A model generated the notes under the pieces. That model ran no database searches. It saw only the letters and a list, made by a program, of their open reading frames with translations, and had not been told where the DNA came from. From Bacillus sp. EB600 (GTDB lineage Bacteria; Bacillota; Bacilli; Bacillales; Cytobacillaceae): DNA of 64,000 nucleotides. Shown piece by piece: positions 16,999-27,218 of the stretch. The DNA is taken from the NCBI RefSeq assembly GCF_024494385.1, contig NZ_JAEVLT010000010.1:1-64000 (forward strand). The letters run 5' to 3'. The stretch's first letter is position 1; each line of letters opens with the position of its first letter. The position numbers and the translations under genes were made by a program.

Positions 16999-17439
16999 TT
17001 AGATTAATTTTCTTTCTTTATATGGTTTTAACCATCCAAACCGGAAATGCTCCAAGTCAATTGCTAAAAAAGATGCTTCACTTTTTCGCAGCACTTCGAA
17101 AAAAACCGTTTCCGCTTCTAACGTTCCGTTTGCCTTTACTTCTAGCTTGTTTTCGAATACCCGGAGATAAGCAGAGCTTAGTTTTCCGCTTAATTCCATC
17201 ATATATGTGCCGTAATCTTCCGTAAATCCGCGCACCTTTCCGAGCTGTTTTTGGATCATTTGATGTATTTTTAAAACTGGTATTCTTTTCGTTATATAGT
17301 TAATTTGCTTTTGTGTTATATCTTTAAATTCACCGGTCGATTGTTCATGTTCTTGAAAAAGCTGAAAAAACATTTGCTCTTTTCCGAAGTAATGTGCGGC
17401 AAATTCATCTTCTATTAAGTATAGCTGATAGTTCCTCAC
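16999..17439 (-). CDS. sirA: sporulation inhibitor of replication SirA
   Basis: About 146 residues from a GTG at 17439, 6 nt after GGGAG; upstream codons are hydrophobic and lack an RBS. It shares with B. subtilis SirA (YneE) the N-terminal YLIEDEFAAHYFGKE, QINYITKRIPVLKIHQ and the C-terminal AETVFFEVLRKSEASFLAIDLEHFRFGWL. SirA is made early in sporulation under Spo0A control and binds DnaA domain I to block new rounds of replication. It lies in the conserved tkt-sirA-yneF neighbourhood, here separated from tkt by the pxp genes. Confidence 0.9.
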   Translation of the reverse strand: MRNYQLYLIEDEFAAHYFGKEQMFFQLFQEHEQSTGEFKDITQKQINYITKRIPVLKIHQMIQKQLGKVRGFTEDYGTYMMELSGKLSSAYLRVFENKLEVKANGTLEAETVFFEVLRKSEASFLAIDLEHFRFGWLKPYKERKLI

Positions 17440-17646
17440 CACAATCTCCCTTTCACAAGACACTCTTTTATTTATTATAAAAAAGCAACAATAAAACGTC
17501 TGTCTTATCACGGCGAAAACTATAACTATTATTGTCGAAAAACAGAAAAGCATAATGAAATGACAAAAGGCACCCGAATATGCTTAATCAGAATGCCTTC
17601 CTTTTCTATTTCTGCTTTTTGCTCTAACACTTATTTCCACCTTCTT

Positions 17647-18405
17647 CTATATGATTGATGAAATGGTAATATTGTTTCGTTCTAACGTTTCTTTCATATA
17701 TTTTGCAAAAGCAAGTGCATGTTCACCGTCCCCATGAATACAAACAGTATCTGTTTTTAAGGAAACTGGTCTTTTCTGTTGAGAGGTGACTCTCCCTTCT
17801 GTCACCATTTTCACCACTTGTGCAACGGATTGTTCTTTATCTTTTATTAAAGCATCAGGTTGGGATCGAGAGGTTAACGTACCATCCGATTGGTATGTAC
17901 GATCTGAAAAAACTTCATGTGCGGTACGTAAGCCCAGCTTTTCTCCTGCTTTCGTCAATTCACTCCCAGCAAGTCCAAACAAAATTAATGAAGGTGAGAC
18001 ATCATATACGGCTTGAGCAATGGCTTCTGCCAACTTAGCATCTTTTGCAGCCATGTTATACAAAGCTCCATGTGGTTTAACGTGCTGCATACCCTCATTA
18101 CATGTGGTTAAAAAACCTTGGAGAGCACCTATTTGATAAACCACCATATCATATGCCTCTTGTTGTGAAATTTTCATTTCACGACGGCCAAAACCATTTA
18201 AATCCGGAAGCCCAGGATGTGCCCCTATTCTAACTTGATTTTCAATTGCCAGTTTGACGGTTTCCCTCATGACACTCGGATCACCAGCGTGAAAACCGCA
18301 TGCAATATTTGCGGATGTTACATACTTTAAAATTTCTTTCTGCTCCGCTAATTTATATCTGCCAAAACTCTCCCCTAAATCACAGTTCAAATCTACAGTA
18401 AACAT
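17647..18405 (-). CDS. pxpA: 5-oxoprolinase subunit A (LamB/YcsF family)
   Basis: 252 residues from ATG 18405, six nt after AGGGGG. The family hallmark [11 protein letters not shown] opens the protein, followed by [27 protein letters not shown] and [10 protein letters not shown]. PxpA works with PxpB and PxpC to cleave 5-oxoproline to glutamate using ATP. It is divergent from pxpBC across 18406-18696. In B. subtilis these genes lie in the kip/ycs cluster; here they sit between sirA and tkt. Confidence 0.92.
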   Translation of the reverse strand: MFTVDLNCDLGESFGRYKLAEQKEILKYVTSANIACGFHAGDPSVMRETVKLAIENQVRIGAHPGLPDLNGFGRREMKISQQEAYDMVVYQIGALQGFLTTCNEGMQHVKPHGALYNMAAKDAKLAEAIAQAVYDVSPSLILFGLAGSELTKAGEKLGLRTAHEVFSDRTYQSDGTLTSRSQPDALIKDKEQSVAQVVKMVTEGRVTSQQKRPVSLKTDTVCIHGDGEHALAFAKYMKETLERNNITISSII

Positions 18406-18696
18406 TGTATTCCCCCTGCTATTTTTCTTTGGATATTGGCCGCTTAATTCAAGCTTTAAGATAAGCATTTTCATTTTGTTACGAATTAAGGAATTGTAGT
18501 TTTAAATTTCAAATCCATTCTACCGTAATAAATATCGGAGTAGACAGTAAGTACAAAATTTTCAAACTATCATAGGTATTATATAGAATTTACAGTTTGT
18601 TTTTTATTTTTTGACAATTATAATGATAATAGTCATGATATAATCCGTTATTTAAAACAATAGTTCCGATATTAATGAAACAATGGAGGTTTTGGA
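18406..18696. promoter_or_regulatory. divergent pxpA / pxpBC promoter region
   Basis: Toward pxpB an extended -10, TGATATAAT (18636-18644), is well placed; a TTGACA at 18611-18616 is 22 nt away, too far for an ordinary -35. TTATAATGATAATAG at 18618-18632 matches 12 of 14 positions of the PerR/Fur-type 7-1-7 consensus, which may be chance in AT-rich DNA. ATGGAGG precedes pxpB. Confidence 0.45.
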
Positions 18697-19443
18697 ATGA
18701 GTTGTTCTTTCACTGAAGCCGTGATCAAACCATTAGGTGATTCGGCATTGATTGTACAGCTTGGCGATGAACTATCCCCTGCTATTCACCAAAAGGTTCA
18801 AGCTTTGTCAATGCTGTTAAATACTAATCCATTTGATGGTTTTGTTGAGTCGGTCCCTGCATTTACCAATCTAACAATTTATTACAATCCAATAGTTATT
18901 TACCATTCTATCATGGACTTTAATCACAGACACTCACGAATGACTCCTTTCCAAAAAATTAGTACTAAAGTGAATGAATTACTGCGGCAAATGGACGAAA
19001 AGCAGGTTTTTGTGGAAAGACTTGTGGAGATTCCTGTCATATATGGCGGCGAATATGGTCCAGATCTAAATGATGTTGCTGCTTATCATAAGATGACAGC
19101 CGAAGAAGTGATTCAAATCCACACAAAAAATGAATGTTTAGTTTATATGTTAGGATTTGCTCCAGGATTTCCATTTATGGGAGGAATGGATGAAAGAATT
19201 GCAACTCCACGAAAAGAAAGTCCGCGGTTAGCAATTGTACCTGGTTCTGTAGGAATAGCCGGAAAACAAACGGGGATTTATCCACTAGACACACCAGGAG
19301 GCTGGCAAATTATTGGCCGAACTCCATTCGATTTATTTCAACCCGACTTGACTCCGCCAACCTTACTTAAAGCCGGGGACAAGATTAAATTTTTCCAAAT
19401 TTCTCTGGATGAATATAAGGAATATAAGGAGTTAACTCGATGA
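18697..19443 (+). CDS. pxpB: 5-oxoprolinase subunit B (KipI-like)
   Basis: 248 residues starting after ATGGAGG. It has the PLGDSALIVQLGDEL N-terminus and the C-terminal cyclophilin-like domain with CLVYMLGFAPGFPFMGG, IATPRKESPRLAIVPGSVGIAGKQTGIYP (given in parts: residues ~165-195) and GGWQIIGRTP. PxpB forms the complex with PxpC; the homologue KipI was first described in B. subtilis as an inhibitor of the sporulation kinase KinA. The stop overlaps the pxpC start (ATGA, 19440-19443), so the two subunits are co-translated. Confidence 0.92.
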   Translation: MSCSFTEAVIKPLGDSALIVQLGDELSPAIHQKVQALSMLLNTNPFDGFVESVPAFTNLTIYYNPIVIYHSIMDFNHRHSRMTPFQKISTKVNELLRQMDEKQVFVERLVEIPVIYGGEYGPDLNDVAAYHKMTAEEVIQIHTKNECLVYMLGFAPGFPFMGGMDERIATPRKESPRLAIVPGSVGIAGKQTGIYPLDTPGGWQIIGRTPFDLFQPDLTPPTLLKAGDKIKFFQISLDEYKEYKELTR

Positions 19444-20441
19444 CTGTTAAAGTACTTCATCCAGGACTGTTAACCACAATACAAGACTTAGGAAGATATG
19501 GTTTTCAAAAATATGGAGTCGTTGTCGGCGGAGCAATGGATCACTATTCATTAAGGGCAGCAAATCTGCTAGTAGGAAATAAAGAAAATGAAGGTGCTCT
19601 AGAAATTACATTAGTAGGTACCTCTCTTTTATTTGAGAAGGAAATGGTAATCTCCATAACAGGCGGTGATTTATCTGCTGTCATTGATGATAAAAAAGCA
19701 GGAACGTGGCGGCCGATATTGGTGAGAAAAGGCTCGATCTTACAATTCAAATCACCGTTAAAAGGTTGCAGAGCCTATGTTGCTTTTGCCGGTGGGATTG
19801 CTGTTCCAGAAATAATGGGAAGCAAAAGCACCTACCTTAGGGCAGGCATCGGCGGATTGAAAGGCAGGGCTTTGCAAAAAGAGGATGTAATTGAATTCAA
19901 TGAAATGAATGAATTCAGTCAAGCGTTATTTACTAAATTGGATAAATTAGGAAAAGATGTCGCCTGGTCAGCAAATTACACCGCTTTAATCAATTTACAG
20001 CAAACGCAAACGATTCGTGTAATGAGAGGCACGGAGTTTAAACGCTTTGATCAAAACAGCAAAAGAAACCTGTTCAATCAACCCTTTACCTTAACGACCC
20101 AGGCTGATCGAATGGGCTACCGAATGGAAGGTCCTGTCCTCTCTTTAGCAGAGGAATTTGAATTATTGTCTGAAGGTGTAACAAACGGAACCATTCAAGT
20201 ACCGCCAAGCGGCAATCCGATTATCTTAATGGCTGACCGGCAAACAACAGGCGGCTATCCGAAAATCGGTCAGATTATTACGGCTGATTTAGCTAGTATG
20301 GCTCAATTACAACCGACTGCAGTCATCCATTTTAAGGAGGTTTCACATGAAGAAGCAGAAAATGAATTAGTAAAAAAAGAAAAAATAATAGACGAGATAA
20401 AAATAGGCATTCGTTTTAAAGTACAAAAAAAAGGAGAATGA
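19440..20441 (+). CDS. pxpC: 5-oxoprolinase subunit C (KipA-like)
   Basis: 333 residues. Family motifs: LLTTIQDLGRYGFQKYGV, GGAMDHYSLRAANLLVGN, FAGGIAVPEIMGSKST and the C-terminal ADRQTTGGYPKIGQIITADL. It contributes the second half of the PxpBC complex in the ATP-dependent hydrolysis of 5-oxoproline. The C-terminal ~25 residues are lysine-rich. Transcription ends in a perfect hairpin overlapping the stop codon. Confidence 0.92.
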   Translation: MTVKVLHPGLLTTIQDLGRYGFQKYGVVVGGAMDHYSLRAANLLVGNKENEGALEITLVGTSLLFEKEMVISITGGDLSAVIDDKKAGTWRPILVRKGSILQFKSPLKGCRAYVAFAGGIAVPEIMGSKSTYLRAGIGGLKGRALQKEDVIEFNEMNEFSQALFTKLDKLGKDVAWSANYTALINLQQTQTIRVMRGTEFKRFDQNSKRNLFNQPFTLTTQADRMGYRMEGPVLSLAEEFELLSEGVTNGTIQVPPSGNPIILMADRQTTGGYPKIGQIITADLASMAQLQPTAVIHFKEVSHEEAENELVKKEKIIDEIKIGIRFKVQKKGE

Positions 20442-20464
20442 ACTGCGCTCATTCTCCTTTTTTT
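20430..20464. terminator. terminator between pxpC and tkt
   Basis: AAAGGAGAATGA (20430-20441) and TCATTCTCCTTT (20449-20460) form a perfect 12-bp stem with a 7-nt loop, followed by T4 and preceded by A-rich DNA, so it can serve both convergent genes. Confidence 0.9.
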
Positions 20465-20474
20465 AAAACTTATT

Positions 20475-22481
20475 CTATTCTTGCAGTAATGCTTTCACGC
20501 GTGCCACTACATTAGCTACACTAAATCCGTATTCTTCCATAACCTTTTCACCTGGTGCTGATGCTCCAAATGTGTCGATGGCAAGGACTTCTCCTTCATC
20601 CCCAACATATTTGTGCCAGCCAAATGATGCGGCCATTTCAATCCCGAGACGTTTTTTTACATTTTTCGGTAATACTGACTCTTTGTATTCTTTTGATTGT
20701 ACTTCGAAGCGATCCCATGATGGCATGCTGACAACTGAAACATGGATACCTTCACTAGCAAGCTTCTGCTGTGCTTCTACTGCAAGTCCAACCTCTGAAC
20801 CTGTTGCAAGTAGTAAGGCATCTGCTGTTTCTTTTCCGGCAGGTGAGATCACATATGCACCTTTGGACACACCTTCATATGCATTTTTATCTGTATCTTT
20901 AATAGTAGGTAAATTCTGACGTGTTAACACAAGAGCTGTTGGTTTTTCAGTCGATTCAACAGCAAGCTTCCATGCAGCAGCTGTTTCATTTCCATCTGCA
21001 GGACGAATAACAGACAGATTCGGCATTGCCCTTAAGGCAGCAATCTGTTCGACTGGCTCGTGGGTAGGACCATCTTCTCCTACAGCAATACTATCGTGAG
21101 TAAAAACATAAGTAACAGGAAGTCCCATCAAGGCAGCGAGGCGGATCGCTGGACGTAAGTAATCAGAGAAGACAAAGAATGTTCCGCCGAAAATCTTCAC
21201 TCCGCCATGAAGTGCCCAGCCGTTCATGGCTGCACCCATTGCAAACTCACGAACGCCGAACCAAATGTTTCTTCCTTCATAGGATCCTGGCAAAAAGTCT
21301 GCTGATCCTTTAATTGATGTTTTGTTTGAGCCGGCAAGGTCTGCTGATCCTCCAATAAAGATTGGTAGGTTTTTAGCAATTGCATTTAGTACTTCACCTG
21401 ATGAAGCGCGGGAAGCAAGGCTCTTACCTTCACTATAAACAGGAATATCTTTATCCCAGCCTTTAGGAAGTTCACCCTTTAATGCTTTTTCCAGCTGGTT
21501 CGCTAATTCAGGGTATTCCTGTTTGTATTGAGCAAATTGGTCTTTCCATTCCTTTTCTTTCTTCTCGCCATTTTCGACGATTAGTTTTTGGAAGTTATCA
21601 TATACTTCTTGAGGAACATGGAAATCTTCTTCAAATGTCCATTGATATGATTCTTTTGTCAGCTTTAATTCTTCTGCACCCAGTGGAGCACCGTGTACAT
21701 CCGAGGTTCCTGCTCTATTTGGTGATCCATAGCCGATCACTGTCCTTACTTCTATCATAGTAGGACGGTCTAAATCAGCTCTCGCTTCTTCAAGGGCTTT
21801 GGCGATTTCTTCAAGGTTATTCCCATCTTCAACACGAAGGTATTGCCAGCCGTAAGCTAAATAGCGATCCTTTACGCTCTCAGAGAAGGATTGTGACAAT
21901 TTCCCATCAAGTGAGATGTCATTTGAATCATATAAAACAACTAATCGACCTAGTTTCAGATGCCCTGCCAGCGAAGAAGCTTCTGCAGATACGCCCTCCA
22001 TTAAGTCTCCATCACCACAAATACTGTATGTATAATGATTGACTAGATCAAAACTCCCTTGGTTGTAAACACTAGCCAAATGGCGTTCAGCCATTGCCAT
22101 CCCTACAGCCATTCCTATCCCTTGACCTAATGGTCCAGTTGTTGCTTCAACACCCTCGGTATGTTTGTATTCTGGATGCCCCGGAGTTTTACTGCCCCAT
22201 TGGCGGAACTGTTTTAGATCATCAATTGTAACATTATAACCTGCTAAATGGAGCATCGAGTATAACAAGGCTGAACCATGTCCAGCAGATAATACAAAAC
22301 GGTCACGGTTAAACCAATGTGGATTTTTGGGATTCTGGTTCATGAAACGGGTCCACAACGTATATGCCATTGGGGCTGCACCCATCGGCATGCCCGGATG
22401 ACCGGAATTTGCTTTTTCAACCGCATCAATTGCAAGTGTGCGAATCGAAGTTACGGATAATGCATCAATAGAATTAAACAT
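20475..22481 (-). CDS. tkt: transketolase
   Basis: 668 residues, the usual length. Thiamine diphosphate and metal site [13 protein letters not shown], the N-terminal [19 protein letters not shown] and the central [19 protein letters not shown] and LTRQNLP motifs of bacterial transketolases are all present. It moves two-carbon units in the non-oxidative pentose phosphate pathway. It follows ynzC on the same strand, as in B. subtilis. Confidence 0.96.
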   Translation of the reverse strand: MFNSIDALSVTSIRTLAIDAVEKANSGHPGMPMGAAPMAYTLWTRFMNQNPKNPHWFNRDRFVLSAGHGSALLYSMLHLAGYNVTIDDLKQFRQWGSKTPGHPEYKHTEGVEATTGPLGQGIGMAVGMAMAERHLASVYNQGSFDLVNHYTYSICGDGDLMEGVSAEASSLAGHLKLGRLVVLYDSNDISLDGKLSQSFSESVKDRYLAYGWQYLRVEDGNNLEEIAKALEEARADLDRPTMIEVRTVIGYGSPNRAGTSDVHGAPLGAEELKLTKESYQWTFEEDFHVPQEVYDNFQKLIVENGEKKEKEWKDQFAQYKQEYPELANQLEKALKGELPKGWDKDIPVYSEGKSLASRASSGEVLNAIAKNLPIFIGGSADLAGSNKTSIKGSADFLPGSYEGRNIWFGVREFAMGAAMNGWALHGGVKIFGGTFFVFSDYLRPAIRLAALMGLPVTYVFTHDSIAVGEDGPTHEPVEQIAALRAMPNLSVIRPADGNETAAAWKLAVESTEKPTALVLTRQNLPTIKDTDKNAYEGVSKGAYVISPAGKETADALLLATGSEVGLAVEAQQKLASEGIHVSVVSMPSWDRFEVQSKEYKESVLPKNVKKRLGIEMAASFGWHKYVGDEGEVLAIDTFGASAPGEKVMEEYGFSVANVVARVKALLQE

Positions 22482-22648
22482 GATTTACATCCTTTCTCAA
22501 ATCCTAATTACTAACTTCAAATTTAATATTATAATTCAGCAACGATTTATACAACAAATAGCTTTAAAATATGCCAAAAAAAAACACGTCATGATTATTT
22601 TATACAAAGAAAATTTACATATGTAAAAGGAATACAAAAATTGTATTC

Positions 22649-22879
22649 CTAATGTAGTCTATTCTTTTTAATTCTTTTTATTTTTTCTGGTGTTACATCA
22701 TTTCCTAATGGATCAATTACCTTAACGTTGGTGATTGTATTTTCCATTGAAGAACGGAAGGCCGCAAGATACTCACTTCTTAATTTGGATTGTTCTTTTG
22801 CTTCCATTTCTGATAAACCGGTTTGCTTTGCCTTTTTCGCAAGCTCGTTAATTCTCGCAATTTTTTCTTTTGATAGCAT
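22649..22879 (-). CDS. ynzC: DUF896 family protein YnzC
   Basis: 76 residues, all helical, with the DUF896 signature IARINELAKKAKQTGLSEMEA, EQSKLRSEYLAAFR and a basic tail. In B. subtilis ynzC is cotranscribed with yneA and yneB and is under LexA control. Its molecular role is unknown. Confidence 0.92.
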   Translation of the reverse strand: MLSKEKIARINELAKKAKQTGLSEMEAKEQSKLRSEYLAAFRSSMENTITNVKVIDPLGNDVTPEKIKRIKKNRLH

Positions 22880-22973
22880 TTGTTATAACCTCCTTACAGA
22901 GTTTCAATTCTTTGCAAACTTAAATGCTTAATATGACATTTGATTTTACTAGAAAAATGAACATCTGACAAGG

Positions 22974-23642
<669 letters not shown>

Positions 23643-23651
23643 TTAGAGGTA

Positions 23652-23972
23652 CTATTCAGCAGCACTCGCTAACTCATTCGTCACTTCTGGCTTGCTGCTG
23701 ACCGGTATGACTATTTTTTCACCCGGAAAAATATGATCTCCTTCAATATGGTTATGTGTTTGGACCCAGTTAACAAATTGAACCTTTGATAAAGAATGCT
23801 CTTCAGAATAGTCCTCAGCAATTTTCCAGATGGAGTCACCATCGGAAACGGTTACTGTTTTATATTGTTTTTGATGAAAAGAATCGAATCGAATCGAAAG
23901 AAGGAATGCGGTAACAAAGCTTAAAACAATCAGTATAATAGCATATGAATAGTGATTCCACAATTTTTTCAT
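23652..23972 (-). CDS. yneA: SOS cell-division suppressor YneA
   Basis: 106 residues from ATG 23972 (MKKLWNHYSYAIIL), after AGGTG; the upstream MLY start lacks an RBS. One N-terminal membrane helix is followed by a LysM domain (TVSDGDSIWKIAEDYSE and GEKIVIPV). In B. subtilis YneA delays septation during DNA damage and is degraded by proteases after SOS. Divergent from lexA, with LexA boxes in between. Confidence 0.93.
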   Translation of the reverse strand: MKKLWNHYSYAIILIVLSFVTAFLLSIRFDSFHQKQYKTVTVSDGDSIWKIAEDYSEEHSLSKVQFVNWVQTHNHIEGDHIFPGEKIVIPVSSKPEVTNELASAAE

Positions 23973-23989
23973 GTAAAGCACCTCGTTTT

Positions 23990-24070
23990 AGAATGTATGT
24001 TCGTTTTTGTTAGTTCAATTATAATTCGAACATTTGTTTTGTGTCAACTATTTTTTCGAACTAATGTTTG
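23990..24070. promoter_or_regulatory. three LexA boxes between yneA and lexA
   Basis: Matches to the Bacillus box CGAACN4GTTCG: GAATGTATGTTCG (23991-24003), CGAACATTTGTTTT (24027-24040) and CGAACTAATGTTTG (24057-24070). The outer ones are nearest to yneA and lexA. This fits autoregulation of lexA and SOS control of the yneA-yneB-ynzC operon. Confidence 0.88.
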
Positions 24071-24129
24071 TATAAAAATGGTTGCCATGCTATAATAAAG
24101 ACAATAAAAACCATACGAGGTGCATCCTT

Positions 24130-24753
24130 ATGACAAAATTATCGAAAAGGCAGCAGGATATCCTTGATTTTATAAAAAGTGAGGTCAAGAAAAAGGGCTA
24201 TCCACCATCCGTTCGTGAAATTGGTGAAGCAGTTGGACTAGCCTCTAGTTCTACTGTTCACGGTCATTTAGCAAGATTAGAAAGCAAAGGTCTTATCAGA
24301 CGAGATCCGACAAAGCCACGGGCAATCGAAATTTTGGAAGTTGATGAGAATGCACAAATTCCAAGAAGCAATGTTGTCAACGTACCAATAGTTGGTAAAG
24401 TAACAGCCGGTCTTCCGATTACAGCAATTGAAAATATTGAAGAGTACTTTCCACTACCTGAAAGATTGGCTCCTGCAGATGAAAATGTTTTTATGCTTGA
24501 AATCATGGGAGAGAGCATGATTGAAGCAGGAATTCTTGATGGGGATTATGTGATTATCAAGCAGCAGTCCACGGCTGAAAACGGTGATATTGTTGTCGCA
24601 ATGACTGAGGAAGATGAAGCTACGTGCAAACGTTTCTTTAAAGAAAAAGATTACTTCCGCCTACAGCCGGAGAATTCTACAATGGATCCCATCATTTTAC
24701 GGAATGTTTCCATTCTAGGAAAAGTAATCGGTGTTTATCGACAAGTTCATTAA
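24130..24753 (+). CDS. lexA: LexA repressor
   Basis: 207 residues from ATG 24130 ([15 protein letters not shown]), 7 nt after GAGGTG; the longer frame starts within the promoter. N-terminal winged helix ([29 protein letters not shown]), the Ala-Gly cleavage site in VTAGLPITA, the catalytic serine in MGESMIEAG and the lysine in EATCKRFF are all visible. It represses SOS genes and is inactivated by RecA-stimulated self-cleavage. Confidence 0.97.
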   Translation: MTKLSKRQQDILDFIKSEVKKKGYPPSVREIGEAVGLASSSTVHGHLARLESKGLIRRDPTKPRAIEILEVDENAQIPRSNVVNVPIVGKVTAGLPITAIENIEEYFPLPERLAPADENVFMLEIMGESMIEAGILDGDYVIIKQQSTAENGDIVVAMTEEDEATCKRFFKEKDYFRLQPENSTMDPIILRNVSILGKVIGVYRQVH

Positions 24754-24801
24754 CACACATGAAGAGTGATTGAAATTTTGCATTTTACTAGATTCATGGA
24801 G

Positions 24802-24831
24802 AAAGCACCCAAAGTTGAGGTGCTTTTTTTT
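24802..24831 (+). terminator. lexA terminator
   Basis: AAAGCACC and GGTGCTTT form an 8-bp stem with a 9-nt loop, followed by a long T run. Confidence 0.85.
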
Positions 24832-24954
24832 TGCATTCTTTTCCTTTTGGGGTTTGTGATATTTTGTGAAAGCTTTACATAGTCTTAAAACCGATTTAAC
24901 ATTTATCGACTATTCTTGATATGAAAGGGAGATATATCGGAGGAGGCTGTTATA

Positions 24955-25023
24955 GTGGTTAATAGGTTGGCTTTTTTGACAAGGTTTATTCTTTTAACTG
25001 TTTTATGCATTCTTGCTCCATAG
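24955..25023 (+). CDS. possible 22-residue hydrophobic peptide
   Basis: A GTG at 24955 follows GGAGGAGG (24939-24946) at 8 nt. The frame encodes VVNRLAFLTRFILLTVLCIL and two more residues, a single membrane-spanning helix, then stops. The strong RBS and membrane-helix content are unusual for a random frame, but length gives little support. The surrounding 24754-25185 has no other gene. Confidence 0.3.
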   Translation: MVNRLAFLTRFILLTVLCILAP

Positions 25024-25187
25024 CTAGTTTACAAACAATAGACATAACAAACTCATTTTTATCTTTTGCAATCATTTTTCTAATTATTCCTGATATCTAA
25101 TTTTCATTTTAGTGCCTAGGAGCTCATTATTGATGAGGATCTGGGGACTATCCAAGATCGCAGCCGATTTCAGCCCAATTCCTATAA

Positions 25188-25226
25188 AAGAAGCCCTGAC
25201 ACCATTGGTATCAGGGCATTCTTCAT
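25188..25226 (-). terminator. glnA terminator
   Basis: GCCCTGA and TCAGGGC, extended by AAGAA and TTCTT, form a stem just downstream of the glnA stop on the minus strand. Confidence 0.8.
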
Positions 25227-25233
25227 TTATGGA

Positions 25234-26568
25234 TTAATACATTTTCATGTATTGTTCGCGTTCCCATGGGTGAACGGCTGTACGGAACATATCCCATTCA
25301 ATTTCTTTTGCTTCAATGAAATGTTCTAAAATATGTTCGCCAAGACCGCTTGTCAAGATTTCGTCTGCTTTTAATTCCTCTAAAGCAAGGTGCAATGTTG
25401 CAGGAAGATCAGTGATTCCTTCAGCCAATCTTTCTTCTTTGTTCATGACGTAGATGTTACGGTCAATTGGTGCTGGAGGAGTCAATTTGTTCTTAATGCC
25501 ATCTAAACCAGCTTTTAGAAGAACAGCCAAGGCCAAGTATGGGTTTGCTGCCGGGTCAACACTGCGGACTTCGACACGTGTGCTTAAACCGCGAGATGCC
25601 GGGATACGAATTAACGGCGAACGGTTGCTTGAAGACCAAGCAACATAGCAAGGAGCTTCATAGCCAGGAACTAAACGCTTATAAGAGTTTACAGTTGGGT
25701 TTGTAACAGCTGTAAAGCCTGGTGCGTGTTTAAGAACACCTGCGATGAAGTGACGCGCATTATCACTTAATTCAAGGTCAGCGCTTGGATCATAAAATGC
25801 ATTCTCTCCGTTTTTGAATAAAGAAAGGTTGCAGTGCATACCAGATCCGTTTACTCCGAATAATGGTTTTGGCATGAAGGTAGCGTGCAATCCATGTTTT
25901 CTGGCAATTGTTTTAACAACAAGCTTGAAAGTTTGGATTTGGTCACAAGCTGTTAAAGCATCAGCATATTTGAAGTCGATTTCGTGTTGTCCTGGAGCAA
26001 CTTCATGGTGAGAAGCTTCAATTTCAAAGCCCATTTCTTCAAGTTCAAGAACGATGTCACGACGGCAGTTTTCACCAAGGTCTGTTGGAGCAAGGTCAAA
26101 GTACCCGCCATTATCATTTAATTCAAGAGTCGGTTCACCTTGTTCATCTAATTTGAACAAGAAGAATTCTGGTTCAGGTCCAAGGTTGAAGTTTGTGAAT
26201 CCAAGATCCTCCATTTCCTTTAAGACACGGCGTAAGTTATTACGCGGATCGCCTTCGAAAGGTTTGCCATCAGGAGTATAAATATCACAAATTAAACGGG
26301 CAACTTTTCCTTTTTCAGCAGTCCAAGGGAAGATAACCCATGTATTTAAATCAGGATATAGGTACATATCAGATTCTTCAATCCGCACAAAACCTTCGAT
26401 TGATGAACCATCAAACATCATTTTATTTTCAAGGGCTTTTTCTAATTGGCTAACTGGAATTTCAACGTTTTTAATGGTTCCAAGAATATCCGTAAATTGA
26501 AGACGGATAAATTTAACGTTTTCTTCTTTAGCCAAACGTTGGATATCTTCTCTAGTGTACTTTGCCAT
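25234..26568 (-). CDS. glnA: glutamine synthetase type I
   Basis: 444 residues. GS signatures: [10 protein letters not shown], the ATP/metal motif [47 protein letters not shown] and the C-terminal [21 protein letters not shown]. The length and lack of an adenylylation tyrosine fit the GSI-alpha enzymes of Bacillus, which are feedback inhibited and which activate GlnR and TnrA repression. It is the second gene of the glnRA operon. Confidence 0.97.
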   Translation of the reverse strand: MAKYTREDIQRLAKEENVKFIRLQFTDILGTIKNVEIPVSQLEKALENKMMFDGSSIEGFVRIEESDMYLYPDLNTWVIFPWTAEKGKVARLICDIYTPDGKPFEGDPRNNLRRVLKEMEDLGFTNFNLGPEPEFFLFKLDEQGEPTLELNDNGGYFDLAPTDLGENCRRDIVLELEEMGFEIEASHHEVAPGQHEIDFKYADALTACDQIQTFKLVVKTIARKHGLHATFMPKPLFGVNGSGMHCNLSLFKNGENAFYDPSADLELSDNARHFIAGVLKHAPGFTAVTNPTVNSYKRLVPGYEAPCYVAWSSSNRSPLIRIPASRGLSTRVEVRSVDPAANPYLALAVLLKAGLDGIKNKLTPPAPIDRNIYVMNKEERLAEGITDLPATLHLALEELKADEILTSGLGEHILEHFIEAKEIEWDMFRTAVHPWEREQYMKMY

Positions 26569-26597
26569 TTTACTACCTCCAAATATTCTAAAATTAA

Positions 26598-27008
26598 TTA
26601 ATTAATGAAGAAACGTGACATATTCCCTTGGCGCATGTTTGGCCGGTTGAATCTTCCAGCCTGAATGAGTTCATTACGAAGTAAATTTCGTAATTCATCG
26701 TCCGATAGGTTGCGCTTTGGCTTTTCCAATTGCGGTTGAAGGTCTTGAGGAACCAGCTGTTCTTCTTTGTCTTGGAATATCCGTTTAATGCCTGCCATGT
26801 TAATGCCTTGATCAATTAAATCCTTTATTTCTAGAAGCCTATCAATATCAATCAGGCAAAACATTCTTCTGTTTCCCTCTGTTCTTGCAGGAGAAATTAA
26901 GCCATGCTCTTCATAATAACGAATTTGTCTTGCGGATAATTCTGTTAATTGCATGACAATTCCAATGGGAAACAGCGGCATGGTGCGGCGAATCTCACTT
27001 CCACTCAA
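26598..27008 (-). CDS. glnR: MerR-family regulator GlnR
   Basis: 136 residues. The N-terminal MerR winged helix contains [30 protein letters not shown]; the C-terminal tail ending in RQGNMSRFF is the regulatory segment through which feedback-inhibited glutamine synthetase stabilises DNA binding in B. subtilis. It represses glnRA and other nitrogen genes when glutamine is plentiful. Start and size match the family; 29 nt separate it from glnA. Confidence 0.96.
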   Translation of the reverse strand: MSGSEIRRTMPLFPIGIVMQLTELSARQIRYYEEHGLISPARTEGNRRMFCLIDIDRLLEIKDLIDQGINMAGIKRIFQDKEEQLVPQDLQPQLEKPKRNLSDDELRNLLRNELIQAGRFNRPNMRQGNMSRFFIN

Positions 27009-27126
27009 GATTTCTCCTCCCCTCTAACTAAAAGAGTTTGCAATAGTCCAACCCCTTTTGAACGTTTAACAGGGCGAACTGTACTCGTTTTAAAGGGATA
27101 ATGATCGCTTTTCTGAATCTATTGTC

Positions 27127-27177
27127 ATTATATTCTATGTTATATTTGTTGTCAAACATATGTTAGGTTATTTAACA
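27127..27177 (-). promoter_or_regulatory. glnRA promoter with GlnR operator
   Basis: On the minus strand TTGACA (27155-27150), a 17-nt spacer and TATAAT (27132-27127) form a consensus sigma-A promoter. TGTTAGGTTATTTAACA (27161-27177) matches the GlnR/TnrA box TGTNAN7TNACA and lies immediately upstream of the -35, the arrangement used in glnRA autoregulation. Confidence 0.92.
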
Positions 27178-27218
27178 TCATTTTTTAAAAGAAAAATAGA
27201 ATTGTTCAAAAAATTTTC

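Noticed and set aside
18618-18632. PerR/Fur-type box before pxpB as a firm site
   Set aside because: 12 of 14 matches can arise by chance in this AT-rich spacer, so it is kept only as a lead.
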